Source: Thalassia testudinum (taxonomy: Eukaryota > Streptophyta > Magnoliopsida > Alismatales > Hydrocharitaceae). From it: DNA of 64,000 nt. The stretch spans positions 3,348,001-3,412,000 of the forward strand of contig JAZHRO010000022.1 of the NCBI GenBank assembly GCA_037157565.1. Reading direction: 5' to 3'. The translations under genes and the position numbers were made by a program. Below, piece by piece: positions 24,901 through 37,692 of this stretch (the first letter of the stretch is position 1; every line of letters begins with the position of its first letter). A model generated the notes under the pieces. That model did not search any database, was not told the origin of the DNA, and saw only the letters and a list, made by a program, of their open reading frames with translations.

Positions 24901-25056
24901 TGGTGGTTAGGAAGCTTCCTTGGAACCATGTGAAAGGGTGCCAAGGAAGGTGTCTTGGATGGTGGTTAGGAAGCTTCCTTGGCATCATGTGAAAGGGTGA
25001 CAAGGAGGATGGTTAGGAAGCTTCCTTGGTGCCATGTGAAAGGGTGCCAAGGAGTG
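24901..25056. repeat. Three tandem copies of a 45-59 bp unit with GGAAGCTTCC palindrome
   Basis: The unit TGGTTAGGAAGCTTCCTTGG...CATGTGAAAGGGTG.CAAGG occurs at about 24901-24959, 24960-25009 and 25010-25056. Each contains the perfect palindrome GGAAGCTTCC. The array lies just upstream of the minus-strand TATA box of the surrounding LTR. Confidence 0.85.
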
Positions 25057-25096
25057 TATTTTACTCACCGATGGTTGGTGGTTTTAATGTGGGTGG

Positions 25097-27638
25097 TGAT
25101 GGTAACACTATCATGAGCCATAACTAGCTCAATTTGGTCTAATAAAGTCAGTAAAATCTCCTACATATCAGTCAGAAGGTCTCTTGGGCAGGATAAGTTG
25201 TTTTGAGAAGAAAAGATGAAAATAGGGTTACTTATGCAATTTTACCATCTTATCACAAATACAGAATAACCACGGGGTATGCTAGGGATTTATTAAAGGT
25301 CATTTAGTCATTAATGTCTAAGAAGTGGGTCCATGCAGATAGAAATGAGTTTTTATGCATTTCAAGAATTAAATGACATCTGAAATCCTAAAAACAGACC
25401 CGCTTAATTAACTAAGGCTTTGGTGATGATAAAATTCATATAAAGACTCTAAAAATTATAGAAAATATTCTTTAGGGTTTGGCATCTTTGAATTGACCAT
25501 CAGAACTCATTTTGACCTAAAATAGAGTCACAGACAGACTGTTGCTCTAATTTAGGTTTTTACATAGATTACCCAGTCAAACAAGGTCAAAACCAAAATC
25601 CAACTTCACCATTGGATTCCTTAGGTCCAAATTAGGTTTGTATAAAAATTTGGACCCAATTAGAGATTGTCTTGACTTAGTTTGCAATTTGGTCCAGTTT
25701 AACTCTTTTTCTATCACACAACCCCTCAGCTTTTGAAATTATTTGCAAATACCCCCTATCTTTGTCATCTTTGCAAAAAGATCCCCTCCGCCTCCATGTC
25801 CTATTCCTACAACTCCGGCGACCTTCAATCAGAGTTTTCTCCATGATTTCACGCTTAATCTCTTCCAGATTTGGAAGGAAGATTCCTAAGATATTTCTCT
25901 ACAAATCGAAACAATTCGTGGGCTTCAATTCTTTCCCAATCTCTCATGCGAATGCATGAGAGATGTGAGTATCCTACTCCGGCAAGCTTACCAAGCTTGA
26001 AAGCTTGGTCTCCAAGCTTTAAACCCATCCCCATGGCCTATAAAAGGAGTAGGGGCAAGAACCCTAGCTCCTTAGCAAATTTTGGCCAGAGAAAACCCTA
26101 TCCTTTCCATCTCTGGCCACCTCTGCAATTTTCTCCAGCGACCTCTCTCTGACTTGCTCCTCTGCACCTCCAAGCATCAAATTGTAGGTGCCAACATCTT
26201 CCTTTCTTCCTCGCGCACCTCCTCGGTCAAAGGGAGGGCATTCTTCTGCCATAATCGCCGTCGCTGCTTCACTGTCGCCTCCATCTTCTCCAGCTCTGGT
26301 CAGCTACAATCGGAGCCCTCCGCCTATCTCCTCTATTCCCTCTACATCTTCCTCTTTCCCTCTACTTCTCTCTCCTACACTCACAACACATACGTGACCG
26401 CCAATCACTCATATCCCTCTCCGTCTTCTTTGCCTTCGGCAGAACTCTAGTGAGTTCACCCGCACTCCATAGACCACCATCCGCCTCACCACAACTCCAA
26501 AAAGCTCCACCGTTCCACCATGACCAAAACCCCTCTCTTATTTCGCCGCTCCACCCATTGAATCGTTTCATCGAACTCCACCTCCTTCGCACACCTTCCC
26601 CAACTTCATATGAGCACTTCACACACTCCCACACTCCATGGATACCACTATCATCCTCCTTGTTCTTCGACGATCCTATTGAACCATTTGACGAGGGCTT
26701 TCAAGCCTGTATTTGTGTTTCAGGTATTTTCCAGATGTCCGCCGTTACCTGAGGGTTCATCGACCACATTTTCAGTCCTTCGGCTATAATTGCCCCAGGT
26801 ACTTCGCCTAGGTTGTGCGGAGTAGCTCCAGGTAGATCTCCAGGGCTGCAGTTGAGCGTCACAACCTCGGATGCTGCTCCAATTGGTCATGATCTTCACT
26901 TGCGGTCACATGCACTGAAGCCTCTGTGGGATAGTCCCATATCGGATAGAGCAGATCCCTCCGTAGCCATAAGTTGATTTTTCTCCTTTGCTTAGTCGCC
27001 TCAGTGAGCACGGGGTGAGGTCCCTCTCCACGTGTGCATGCATGCATGCCCTCGCCATGGTCACACCACGCGGGTCTGGGCTTTGAACCGATTACTAGTA
27101 TACCTGGATCTGATAAGCATATTTCTGAGAGAAGAGAAAGGGAAAGTAAGAAGAGAGAGAGGAGGGGGGTTTTGCTTTGCTGCCCACCTCTTGACACTTA
27201 GCGCATTCTGAAGGACTTTCACCTCTGCTGGTGCTAAGCTCTGCTATGCCTCTCCCTGAGGTTTGAGAAAGGGAGGCCTTTGCCTTTGTTGCTGGTTCTG
27301 AGTGCACTGTGCACTTATCATACGTGGCATTTGATTGATTGATACTATTGAGATATTTGCTATTATTGTAATTAGGGTAATTAGTGATTCAAATCACCAT
27401 TTTACCTTAATCTTTTTGCACTATCAACATTGGCCCTTCTATACATATCATTTGAGTTTGGAAATTTCATCATATATTGATATCTTGTGATAGAATTGGA
27501 ATTTTGAGATTTATTTTGCTACTTGCTCCTAGTGACGACCTTTGATTTTATTCAAGTATAAATTTTATTTGTTTTTGTGCTATTACGACCCATACTACAA
27601 TGCAACGACTTCTAAAACACCATTTCAGCGTGTCAACA
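25097..27638 (+). repeat. Solo LTR S1 (family S)
   Basis: TSD GGTGG lies at 25092-25096 and 27639-27643. The sequence reads TGATGGTAACAC...GTGTCAACA and is related to S2 and S3 in reverse orientation. A TATA box TATAAAAG at 26039-26046 gives the plus orientation, and several AAGCTT palindromes lie just upstream (25983-26020). It contains no second copy of itself, so it is a recombined solo LTR of about 2.54 kb. Its GC-rich middle gives long Ser/Pro frames on both strands that I do not call as genes. Confidence 0.88.
26039..26046 (+). promoter_or_regulatory. TATA box of solo LTR S1
   Basis: TATAAAAG directly follows the AAGCTT cluster. The matching boxes in S2 (31430-31437) and S3 (50619-50627) lie on the minus strand. 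Confidence 0.6.
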
Positions 27639-27960
27639 GGTGGATGGCCATTAAGGTGGAGAGGGAGTAGGGTAGGAGTTGGATTTGAGTTGGATCCAGC
27701 TGAGTTGAGTTGGGGTCCAACTACTAGAGCTTTTGTCTTCACAAATGTTCCAAGTGCCTTCCATACTGCCAGGGTTTCTCTGATTTCCAATGCATTCGTC
27801 CTGGCAATCAAATGGAACCTACATGAGATAATGTAAAATGAATGCTAATGTTTTCTTTAAACCCTAAATGCAAATGCATGCTAAATGCAACGATATAATA
27901 AAATGCAGTTGACAAAATATTAGGAACTAGATGTGAATGGATGCTAAGGATGATGATAAA

Positions 27961-29744
27961 CTGGTGTTTATCGCTTGGTACGCAAATGATGTACTGGATT
28001 CTTAGATAGATTGATTGTGTTGGTGTTGTCACATAGAATTTTGGAATGAGAGAAAGATCAATCCAAAATCAGAGAAAGTCTGTCTCATCCAAATGACCTG
28101 AGAGCAGGCAAGTGAAGCAGCAATATATTCTACTTCGGTAATAGAAATTGACACATCTATTTCTTAGAATACCATGATACAAGTGATTCTCTAATGAAAT
28201 GACAAGTGCCATTAGTGCTCTTTCGGTTTGTCCGACTCCTTGCATAATCTGCATGACTACATGACAGAAGATCTAAAGTTTATGCTTTAGGATAAAAGAG
28301 ACCATGCTTTCTTATGCAATTTAGGTATCTAAATCTTCTTTTGACTGCGTTTAAATGAGATTCCTTAGGTTCGGACTGGAACCTCTCTCATAAACATGTG
28401 GGAAAAGAATATCAGGTCTGGAGGTTGTAAGATATAACAGTGAACCTATCATACCTCGGTATCTACTTTCTTGCTAGATAAATCTTCATTAAGAGAAGTA
28501 GATAGAACAATTGGAGTCTCTTTTCCGTTTATATTTTCAAAGTCAAACTTCTTGAGGATTTCAAGAAGATACTTAGTTTGACTAATGTAAATGCCTTTGT
28601 CCAACTGTTGAATCTGGAGACCTAGGAAGAACTTGAGTTCATGCATCATACTCATCTCGAACTTAGTCTTCATAGTCTTAATAAATCTTTGACACAGGAA
28701 CTCCTTTGTTGATCCAAATATGATATCGTCAACGTATATCTAGACCAAGAGGATGTCATCACCTTCTTCCTTTACAAATAGAGTGGAGTCAACAACTCCA
28801 ATCCGATATCCATGCTGAAGAAGGAAGGACAAGAGTTGATCATGCCAGGACCTAGGAGCTTATTTAAGTTCATATAACGCCTTATTGAACTTGTATACAT
28901 GCTTCGGGTGTGCTTGGCCTTCAAACCTGGAAGGTTGATGGACATAAATCTCTTCCTTGATTTATCCATTAAGGAAAGCACTCTTGACATCCATTTGATA
29001 TAACTTGAAGCCCTTTTCACTTGTGAAGGCAAGTAGCATCTGAATGGACTCTAAGTGGGCAACAGGAGAAAATGTCTCATCCAAATCAATTCCCTCCAGT
29101 TGATTGTAGCCTTGAGCTATGAGTTTAGCCTTGTTCCTAATTATTGCACCAGATTCATTTAATTTATTTCGGAACACCCACTTGGTTCCAATAATGGAAT
29201 TACCCTTAGAAGTGGGTACCAAGTCCCAAACTTTGTTCCTTGTAAATTGGAGAAGCTCCTCCTACATAGCTACAACCCAAGACTCATCCTTTAAAGTCTC
29301 ATCAACTTTCTTAGGTTCAAGTTGAGATATAAAGGCATTAAGGACAAAGTTAGCCCTTAATTGAGATTGGGTTTTCACACCTTGTTCAATATCACCAATA
29401 ATTTGTTCTTGAGGGTGATCCTTGTGGTACACCCATTCTTTTGGAAGATCATGTACATTTCATGTATCTTCCATTTTAGACACATCGATGAAGGGGGTAT
29501 CGTCTTCATCAGACTCTATTTGGTTGGGTTCAGGTTCTCCTAAATTTGTTTCGTTAAATGAAACATGTAGGGATTGTTCTATGACTAAAGGTCTTCTATT
29601 GAAAACTCGATAAGCTTTGCTTCTATCCAAGTAGCCAATAAAGATGCCTTCATCACCTTTAGCATCAAACTTATCAAGTCGATCATGGGTGTTTAATAGA
29701 TAATGACTTCCAAACACCCTAAATATAAGGGACCTTACGAGACT
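27961..29744 (-). pseudogene. Ty1/copia pol: reverse transcriptase and RNase H, degenerate
   Basis: Read on the minus strand from 29744 down. First comes the linker typical of copia pol (QEQIIGDIEQGVKTQSQ, EPKKVDETLKDESWVVAM). The reverse transcriptase domain starts near 29280 with EELLQFTRNKVWDLVP, IGTKWVFRNKLNESG and YQMDVKSAFLNG. The catalytic box is IYVDDIIFGS near 28715-28745, with YVDD intact. ELKFFLGLQIQQLDKGIYIS follows. After a frameshift near 28445 the RNase H region continues (SLVSWYSKK, EVEYIAASLACSQVIWM) and stops near 27966 after CDNTNTINLSKNP. Several in-frame stops and at least two frameshifts show it is dead. The family is Ty1/copia; a Sirevirus or Tork-like lineage is possible. 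Confidence 0.9.
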
Positions 29745-32374
29745 TGTTAAAGTGCGAAATAGGTGTTTTAGAAGATGTAATTGTCGTAGCAAGTTGAAAT
29801 AGCGTGAAAACAAATAAAATTTATAACTCGAATGAAGTTCGAGGTTGAACTCAGGGAGCAAGTGTTGCAATTAATCTCAAAGATCACAATAAAATCACAA
29901 ATATAAGCAATTTATAATGAGAATTCATTGCAAGAATGATATTTATAAGAGAATCAGTAGCAATGTGCAAAAAGAATGGGGTAAAATGGTGATTTAAATC
30001 ACCAATTACCCCTTTACAATTATACCAAATAAATGCACAGTATCAACCAATTAATTCCACGCAATGTCAAGTAAGCAATAAGTCCACAATGGTGGTTGTT
30101 AGAGGTATCAGACGTCGGGCGCTCAAGGCAGACGACTTAAACATCATTGCTACAGTGCTATGTAGAGAGCCCTTTCTTCTTCAGCTCTTCCTTCTCTTTT
30201 CTTTTGTTCTTCTTCTTTTCTTTTCATGCACAAGGGGCTTCTCAAGTCTCACAACGGCTAAGTGTTGGGCTCTTTGAAGAGCAAAACCCTCCCTCCCCTG
30301 CTCTCTCTCTCTCTATTTCTTCTTCTCTTCCTCAGGTAACCGGGTAGCCAATTGGGTAATCGGGTTAAGTAGTATCGGGTCCAGGCCTACGTGCGTGGTG
30401 TTACAAGCGAGTGAGGGCTTAGGCAGGTAGCGGGTGAGTGGGTAAGGGGACCCAACCCTCATGTTCTTGGGCGAGGAATGGGGATAAGGAATCCCTCTTA
30501 TTCCACTCACTCAGCTGTAAAATCCACGATGTGGGACTAAATGTCCCACAGTCTTCGTTGTTCTTAGCTGTAGGATAATGGCTTCGATTGGAGTAGTAGC
30601 TGCAGACGAAGATGCCAATTGAAAGCTTGGAGCGAAGCTTGGAGGTAGTTTGCGAGACTTGAGGGTGATTCTTGGAGGTGTTATGGCTGGAGGATTGTAG
30701 ACAAGGTCGGAGGAGTCGAGGCAGCGACGAAGGTCTAGTGAAGTACTTGAAATCACGAGAATGGCCTTGCGACCACATCAAATAGGCTCAGAAGGATCAT
30801 GCGAATGTGGCAAAGGTGATGGTGGCGGTGGTGTGTGGTAAGAGTGCGTGTGTGAGCGCGGCGAAGGCGGAGAGGGTCAGAGTTCATGGAGGTGTTCGAT
30901 GTAGCAATTGGTGCAACAATCCCCTCAATTTCTTGACGGATTTTGCTCACATGATGTGGCGGAGCTTGTGGGATTGGTGGCAGGTGGTTTGGTGGAGTAG
31001 AGAGAGCACGCGAGCTCGTCGGAGGTATGTTGGCAAGGTGGAAGATGAAGTCAGAGTGGGCACATTGATGATTGAACTGAGTTGTGGAAGTGCTGGGATA
31101 ATCAGAGGCCGAAGGAGCATCGAATGAAGTAGATATTGGATGAAGGGAGATGGAAGAGGCGCTGGTTGTGGTATGGTCGACGTCGAAGGAGATGAATGCT
31201 CCAGTGAGAGGGAACAGCGACGATATAGGGTTAGGAAGCACCTCGCAGGTATGGTGAGGTGCAAAAAGATGAGGGGAGTTGGAACCGACCACCTATGGTA
31301 TGTGGTGGCCGACGAAGAGGCCAGAGGTAGGAGGGTCACCGGAGTCAAGTTGGAGCGAGTCGGAGGTAGGAAAAGAAGAGGGATTTTGGCTCAAAAGCTT
31401 GCTAAGGAAGTAAGGCAGTCGATGGGGGTCTTTTATAAGCCATTGGGCGATCTTTCAAGCTTGGAAACAAGCTTGAAAGCTCTACAAATCAGGGAGTAGG
31501 TTTTGTGGGATTCAAAGAGTTCGTATGAACTTTTGGACAAGAATCAGAGGTCGAGGTGCAGTCTAAAATGAAGAGGATCTTCTTAAGAGTCTCCCTTCCA
31601 AATTTGGAAGAGATTGACCAGGAAATCAGGGAGGAATCCTTGATTGAAGCTCGACGTCTTTGGGTTCACACTTGCCATGGAAGTAGGGATCCAAATGAAA
31701 ATAACAATGATAAACTTAGGGGGCATTTCGCAAAGTTTTCAAAACATGAGGGGCTATAAGAGAGAAAATAAGTCTGAGAGGACCAAAATGCAAACTAGGT
31801 CAAGATAGACTCTGATTGGGTCCAAATTTTGGTAAAAACCTAATTTAGACCCTAGGAATCTGATGGTGATGTAAAATTTTGGTTTTGACCAAGTTTGACT
31901 GAGTAATTTATGTAGAAACCCAAATTAGGGCAACTGTCTGCCTGAGACTCTGTTTTGGGTTAAATTGGGTTTAGATGGTCAAATTAAGGATACCAAATCT
32001 TATGAAATATTTTTATAAGATTTTTAGAAGGTTTATATAAATTTTATCTTGATCATAACCTCAGTTAGTTAAGCGGGTCTAAAATTAGGGTTTCGGATTC
32101 CATTAATTCTTAAAATGAGTGAAAATCCATTTCTGTCTACATGGACCCTCTTATTAGACATTAATGACCATTTGACCTTTAATTAACCCTTAGAATTCCC
32201 TGTGGTTATTCTGTACTTATGAAATGCAGTTAAAATTATAGAAATAACCCTAGTTCTTTTCTTATCAAAATAGAACATTATGCATATATGACCCTTTGAG
32301 GGTTATGTAGGAACTTTTATCAACTTTATCATACCAAGTTGAGCTAGTTAGGGCTCATGATGGTATTCCCATCA
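29745..32374 (-). repeat. Solo LTR S2 (family S) inserted in copia pol
   Basis: TSD AGACT lies at 29740-29744 and 32375-32379. The plus strand reads TGTTAAAGTGCG...GGTATTCCCATCA, the reverse of S1 and the same way round as S3. The TATA box is on the minus strand at 31430-31437 (TTATAAAAG). The U5 box is at 29834-29870. Length is 2630 bp, with no internal region. The copia frame resumes on the other side of the insertion. Confidence 0.9.
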
Positions 32375-33445
32375 AGACTTCTCATAATAAAGCTCGTATG
32401 GAGTTTTCTTGAGAATAGGCCTTAATAAAGTTCAATTAAGAACATAACAGGTCATGTTTACGGCTTCAGCATAGAAATATTTTTGAACCCCAGGGTCGAA
32501 GAGCAATGTTTAGGTGGATTCTTGTAGAGTGAAATTCTTGCAAATCTACTACACCATTCTAAGATGGTGCCCGAGGGAATGAGAACTCTTGGGTTATGCT
32601 AGATTCGACACAAAAACTTGAAAACTTCTCATTTTCAAATTCAGTCCTATGATTAGTCCTAAGTCTAATAGAAGAGTAATTTTTTTTTTTGAAGTCTCTG
32701 AGCAAGACTCAGGAAGGAATCAAATGAGTCATTCTTAAGTTTCAAAAAATGACCCAAGTGAATCTTGAGAAGTCATCAATAATTAGGCAAAATTTTGATC
32801 CGTTTAAGTTCTCAAATAGTATTGGCCCAAATAGATCAAGGTGTAACAATTCTAATGGTCATGTGGTTGACACTAGGACTTTTGATTTAAAGGAAGATTT
32901 GTGCTTTTTTTTCGAGTTCACATGATTTGCACAGTACATCCTTTTTAAAATTTATCTTAGGTAGGCCTCTTACTAACTCACTTTTGGCTAGATATTTAGG
33001 TGTTTATGATTGATGTGGCCTAGCCTACGGTGCCATAAGTTCACTTCAAGTTGAGTGGCAAGCAAACATTTTACAAATTTTTTTAGAGAGAAATGAAGAG
33101 CATAGATATTATCATATCTAAAGCCTTCAATTAAGGCTATATTAATTCTTTTTAAATTTTAAAATCAATTTTTGTACATAAAACATCACAACCATTATTA
33201 CAAATCTGACTATTGCTAAGTAGGCTATGTTTTAAATTTTCCACTAAAAGAACTTTACGTACCTTCTTAGTAGAATTACCTATTGTACATTCATCAATAC
33301 TGTGACGACGTTTATTGTCGCTAAGCTTGTCGTATCCTCTATCTTGAATCTTCATCCATTCTATAAAGAGGTCGGAGTGTCGCAACATTTGCTTGGAACA
33401 CCAACCGTCAAAGATCCATCTGTCCTTCCTGACCTGCAAAATAGT
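32375..33445 (-). pseudogene. Ty1/copia pol: protease and integrase, degenerate
   Basis: On the minus strand the protease region is 33152-33439, with WIFDGWCSKQM where the family has WxxDSGCSxHM, so the catalytic Asp-Ser-Gly is altered. VRKVLLVENLKHSLLSNSQ follows, as usual. The GAG-pre-integrase motif LWHRRLGHINHKHLNI lies near 32990-33045. The integrase starts with CKSCELEKKHKSSFKSK, LELLHLDLFGP and FCLIIDDFSRFTWV (about 32750-32935). It is the 5' continuation of the pol remains at 27961-29744. Stops and a T-run at 32675-32685 interrupt it. Confidence 0.9.
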
Positions 33446-34552
33446 TTATTAAGTCGTGTTTAGGTATTCATTTTCTTTTGGGCCCTTAAGTGTTAGTACC
33501 TTTCAAATCCTTAGATTTATAGACCCATTTTGATGTGTTAGATCTATAATTCTTAGGATTTTTAACCTTTTGATAAATCCATGCAGATATTTTTCAAAAG
33601 ACGTATTTGCCAATACATTTTTGTATGTTAGGTTTTGTTCATCCTAAGTTGTTCTCCCCCTTTTTGAATAGCATCAAAATGAGTTATGAGAGGTGAACAA
33701 AGCAAATGGTTGTGAGATATCATTAAGATAATTTATGAGAAACAATGCTGAATCTTCTATATTAGAGACATGTGAAATATAAAATTAGATAGAAGAGCAT
33801 GAAACATGATATGTCATAAGTTATGAAATTGCATGAATATGACATGTGTGATAAAATTAGATGCTCAAGCATACGAAACATGATATATAATACTCAAAGA
33901 TCTAAAGATGGTAGATAGACTAAACAAAAATAGAAGTACATGGTCCAAAATGTATGTACCCTATGATAACCTAGCTTTGTTCCCATCTAAATACTAAACA
34001 TGGGTCTGGAACCCCTTAGTACAAGCCAGAAAAAAAGGAAAAACAAGCATTGGCATCCAACATCAACAATCAAAGAAAGAGAAAAATAGAGTTGATCATC
34101 CACCACAAACTACATTGGGGCTTGACGATCCTAGTAGAGGCATCGCTGAGGCGGACCCTGTCCCATCTAGAGTGCATGAATGTCCTTGCGCATCTCATGC
34201 ATATTCAAGTGTTTGTGCCGCAGATAGCAATAGATGTCGTCTTAGTGGTGCAGAAGAAGGAAGATATGCTCAGCAAGGTGCTCCTCATTAGGTTGCCAAC
34301 TAGCATCAAAGCCTATTGTAGGAGCCTTGATCATAAGAGGTCGTTGTACATATAGGTTGGGATGAGGAGGCAGGTCGGGATCAGGTTCCTCTTGCGGGCC
34401 TTCTGTAGGAAGAATCTGCATTTTTTACGGCAGTGGCCTAGTTGTAGGGCACAACCTTCTTCTTTATGGCTTAATTTGCGACACGTGTACGGTGGAAGCC
34501 ACAGATGTGTGAGAGAAGAGAGTTGACTGGAAGAGAGGCAGAGTTGATTAGG
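33446..34552. other. Unassigned sequence upstream of the copia protease
   Basis: By position this should be copia gag and 5' leader on the minus strand. Near 33450-33480 the minus strand gives a GPKRK-like basic string of the sort found before copia protease, but no gag zinc knuckle was found. A 101-codon plus-strand frame at 34050-34355 has no recognised relatives and I do not call it a gene. Confidence 0.35.
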
Positions 34553-35038
34553 CGGAGATTCATCGCGAAAAGATTTAAGTTTCGAAACCCGTCATCGTAG
34601 TTCGATTCACAAGAAAATCCGTCAATCAGATAATATTTATAACCGAAACTCGAGGTGAGTTCCAGGTCGAATACGGGGAGGTGAATGTTTGGTTTTATGA
34701 AATTCGCTCTCTTTTATTCCTTTTTGTCATTTTAATCTTTTATAATTTTTTTGGTGTTTTATCAAGCAAGAGATCAGGTCGAAATAATTTCTATGTAATC
34801 TACTTGCAAAAAGAAGATATATAGAGAGAGACAATCATATATTTCTCATCAAATGTTTGCTACAACTATGAAAGCGAGAAAATACACTACAAAAGCAAAA
34901 CGATAGAGATAGGTGAGAAGAATACCCCTCAACGGTCGCTTGGAAAACAACTCGCTCTGATGGCACCCCAAAGAAGGTGGTGAGGAGCGGGATGAGGGAG
35001 AACGACGGCGGAGGAATGAGGATGGGGTAGGACGTTGA
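34553..35038 (-). repeat. Truncated LTR fragment of the N/Y family
   Basis: It is homologous to about 43350-43880 in the N LTR: TTTCGAAACCCGTCATCGTAG, the U5 box at 34650-34685, the GTATTTTATCAAGCAAGAGAT stretch and the GATGAGGGAGAACGACGG stretch all occur in the same order. It is cut near 35038 where another LTR starts. Confidence 0.7.
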
Positions 35039-36621
35039 TGTGCTCGAATCGCTTCAGTAAAAACACATCATTGTAGCTTAATAAGAATGCCAAGTTTAAA
35101 ATTTATATCGAACTATTAATAACTTGGTGAGTTCGAGTCGTTTCGTTGGGAGGCTCTAAAGTAATTCCTAATTAGGTTGTTAAGCTAATGCTTAAAATTT
35201 GATATGAAAATAAAAATAATGCCAAACTTGAAACCTACTTATAACCTATTGTTACACTAAATAAATTTATAATTTAGCAAATGATATAACAAGCTTAACT
35301 AACTTAGTAACTATTTGAAGAAATAAACTTAATAATCTAAAATTGTTCAAACATTAAAAAGACTAATAGCAATTCTATCAAAAATTAGGTTATTCATTTA
35401 TATAGAACTTAAATGTAAATTTCTATTCAACAAAAACTATAATTAAAAGTACATTTGACTATCGAACTGCATAAACAAATAAAACATATGAAAAATTTAT
35501 TAATCAAAACACATGACCTTTAGAAAAGAAATACAAGATTTCAGATTTTGTTATTTTCACATATAACTTTGACCACATTAAACAAACATGATTGAAAATG
35601 TATTTATTTTAGATATATAGAATTCTAGACACCAAATGCATGATTACTAACTTACTATTACTACATTCAAAATATATAAAAAGATTAAAATTTAGAAGAA
35701 AGAAAAAATGAGAGAGTAATTTCAGCCAAAGGAGGAGATGACAAGGTTATCGATGGCGTGGAACGGAGAGGAGAGAAGGAGATGGCTGATGGAAACTCAT
35801 TGGAGAGGAAAAGTTGGCAGCCTATTGGAGATGAGGAGCGGCACGGCTATTGCGTAGAGGAAAGAGAATGGCACCGGCTATGGGTGGCATGGGCGAGGTG
35901 CCGATGAGGCCGAAGAGGAGGAGAACAGCGCCGGCACTGGAGGTGCTGCAAGGTCGGCGGTGGTTGCAGACGGACAGTAGCGTGATTAGGGCAGAGGGGC
36001 GTCGTCGAGGCCGAAGAGGAGGAGGGAAGGAGAGAGCACTGGCGAGGTTGAAGATGAGGGCGAGGGTGGTCTGCAGGTGGTGCGTGGCCGTTGGGAGGAA
36101 GGTGAATGGAGTTAGGGCGTAAGGGGGGAGGTTGGCAGCGAGAGGAAGAGGAAGGAGATGAGGGGGCAGAGACGGTGGCTTGGCTTGGACGTCGACGAGG
36201 CTGAGGAGGAGGTGGCAATGGCGGTCTGTGTTGGTAGTTTCGAAGGTGGTGATGGTGTTGCTGCTGCAATGGGAGAAGGAAGGTGGGTGGTAATAGTGGT
36301 GGTTGTGATGGTGGCGGTGTTGGGTTGTTGTGGACGTAGAGGAGAGGGTTAATGTAGGGAGAAGGAAAAAGCGACGAGTTTACGAACTAGAGGGAGAGGG
36401 AGAGGGAGAGGGGTTCAGTGGAGATGAGAGGTGTGGAGGGAAGGTGTTCCTGTTGTTTGTTGGAGAAGTGCAAGAGAAGATGAGGGTCGAGGGAGGTACA
36501 GTTACGAGGAAGTGGAGGAATGAGAGGGGAGTTACGAGGGTCGTGGGTGTGTGTATATATGTTATTTGTATTTTTATTTTTATCTGAATGGAATAAAGGA
36601 ATTGGCAGGAAGGATGGAGGG
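35039..36621 (-). repeat. LTR U (partial), host of element Y
   Basis: It begins near TGTGCTCGAATCGCTTC. The U5-type string GAGTTCGAGTCGTTTCGTTGGGAGGC lies at 35130-35155. A GC-rich, sense-strand pyrimidine-rich middle (35750-36540) and a TATATATACACAC string near 36550 (minus strand) follow, the same order as in the other minus-oriented LTRs. Element Y is inserted at 36622. The sequence continues at 55570 for about 29 bases before W begins. There is no partner LTR in the window. Confidence 0.55.
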
Positions 36622-37692
36622 TGAAATATATACATCTATTTAGGTTAAAATGTCTATTCATGCATATTCTTAGGCTTAGATTTTCATTTCCTGATATAAA
36701 TATTGCATAGCATGCATCATTCTGCATTTAGAGTAGTATATAATTTAGGTTAATTGCATCCTTTTTATGGTTAGGAGAGAAGGATGTTTATTTCGGAGTC
36801 TCAGATTGACGATTCAACCGTACGGATTTGATCAAGACGATGATCGGAGTCCAACGCCTCTGAAATTGCCTTGATCGGAGTCCTGTAGCAACATATGCAA
36901 TCCAAAGAAGATCAACGACCGAGGGTCTAGGTAATGCAATCTGGAGCATCAAATGACAAATCTGACCACATAGATGGATTTGGGTTGACGATCGTAGCCC
37001 AACGACGTGAAAATCGACCCAATCCGACCTCTGTAGCATCCCCTACAAAGGAAAGAAGATGGATGTCCCATATTGTACCACGTGGCGCAACCGAGGCCGC
37101 CCATGCACATGCACGCGCATAGTAGCGCGGGTGCATGCTTGCACGTGGAGGCATGCACGCACAGGCACAGCGCGCGTGCTAAGGCAGCGGCAGCGGCAGC
37201 AGCGGTGCGTATTGCACGTGCGTGCCCAACAAGGGCGCGTATAGCGCGCGCCAGCAGTGCAACAGTAGGGGCATGTGAGCGAGATCTTCAGCGACGTTTA
37301 TGATCGTCACTAAATGTCCTGTATATGAATTTGAATCTTTCCTCCACTATAAGAGGACCCCTACCTCTTCCATTTTTCTTCATCTCTTCCTTTCTTCCTC
37401 TCACCACCTCCAAGGCTCTAGAGAGAACTTGTCACAAGGTTGGGATGCTCCTTTAGAGTAGAAGTAAACATTTTCCTACCTCTCATCCCCCTTCGTGGAG
37501 CATCCCGTAGCCGTCCTCTCACCGCATTTCATGAAGAAGATCCTCATCGTGATGCCATCTTGCCCCATCCTCCATCCTCCGTCCCACTTCTCACCACCTT
37601 CCTCCAGGCGACATCAGAGCGAGTCATCCTCTGAGCAACCATTGAGGGGGATTTCTCTCACCTCTTTCTATCTTTTTTTTGCTTTTATAGTG
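36622..37692 (+). repeat. Element Y 5' LTR, first part
   Basis: It begins TGAAATATATACATC, a mutated version of TGATGTAGACACATC in the 3' LTR. TATA-like TATAAGAG lies at 37348-37355. It is interrupted at 37693 by N, and the last five bases (TAGTG) are the N target duplication. Confidence 0.9.

Larger units (their letters stand above)
24322..27960 (-). repeat. Degenerate LTR split by a solo LTR
   Basis: This stretch separates two copia fragments. It begins TGTTGGTATCTAGGG, has a GTTATCCAAGGAGGC string resembling the U5 box, a TATA box on the minus strand near 24888-24896 (CTATAAAAAG) and a triple repeat upstream of it. After the solo LTR at 25097-27638 unrelated-looking sequence continues to about 27960, where copia coding resumes. 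No TSD or clean right border was found, so the extent is tentative. Confidence 0.4.

Noticed and set aside
26082..27307. Several 60-120 codon frames in solo LTR S1 and their counterparts in S2 and S3
   Set aside because: They are not conserved as frames among the three LTR copies and have no recognisable domain.
24322..27960. A single complete element between the two copia fragments
   Set aside because: No matching terminal duplications or paired LTRs could be found once solo LTR S1 is removed.
34050..34355. A 101-codon plus-strand frame with moderately complex composition
   Set aside because: No family is recognised and it lies antisense to the expected copia gag region; kept only as unassigned sequence.
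35847..36269. A 140-codon His/Pro/Arg-rich minus-strand frame in LTR U
   Set aside because: Low-complexity codon content in a GC-rich tract, with overlapping frames on the other strand and no domain.
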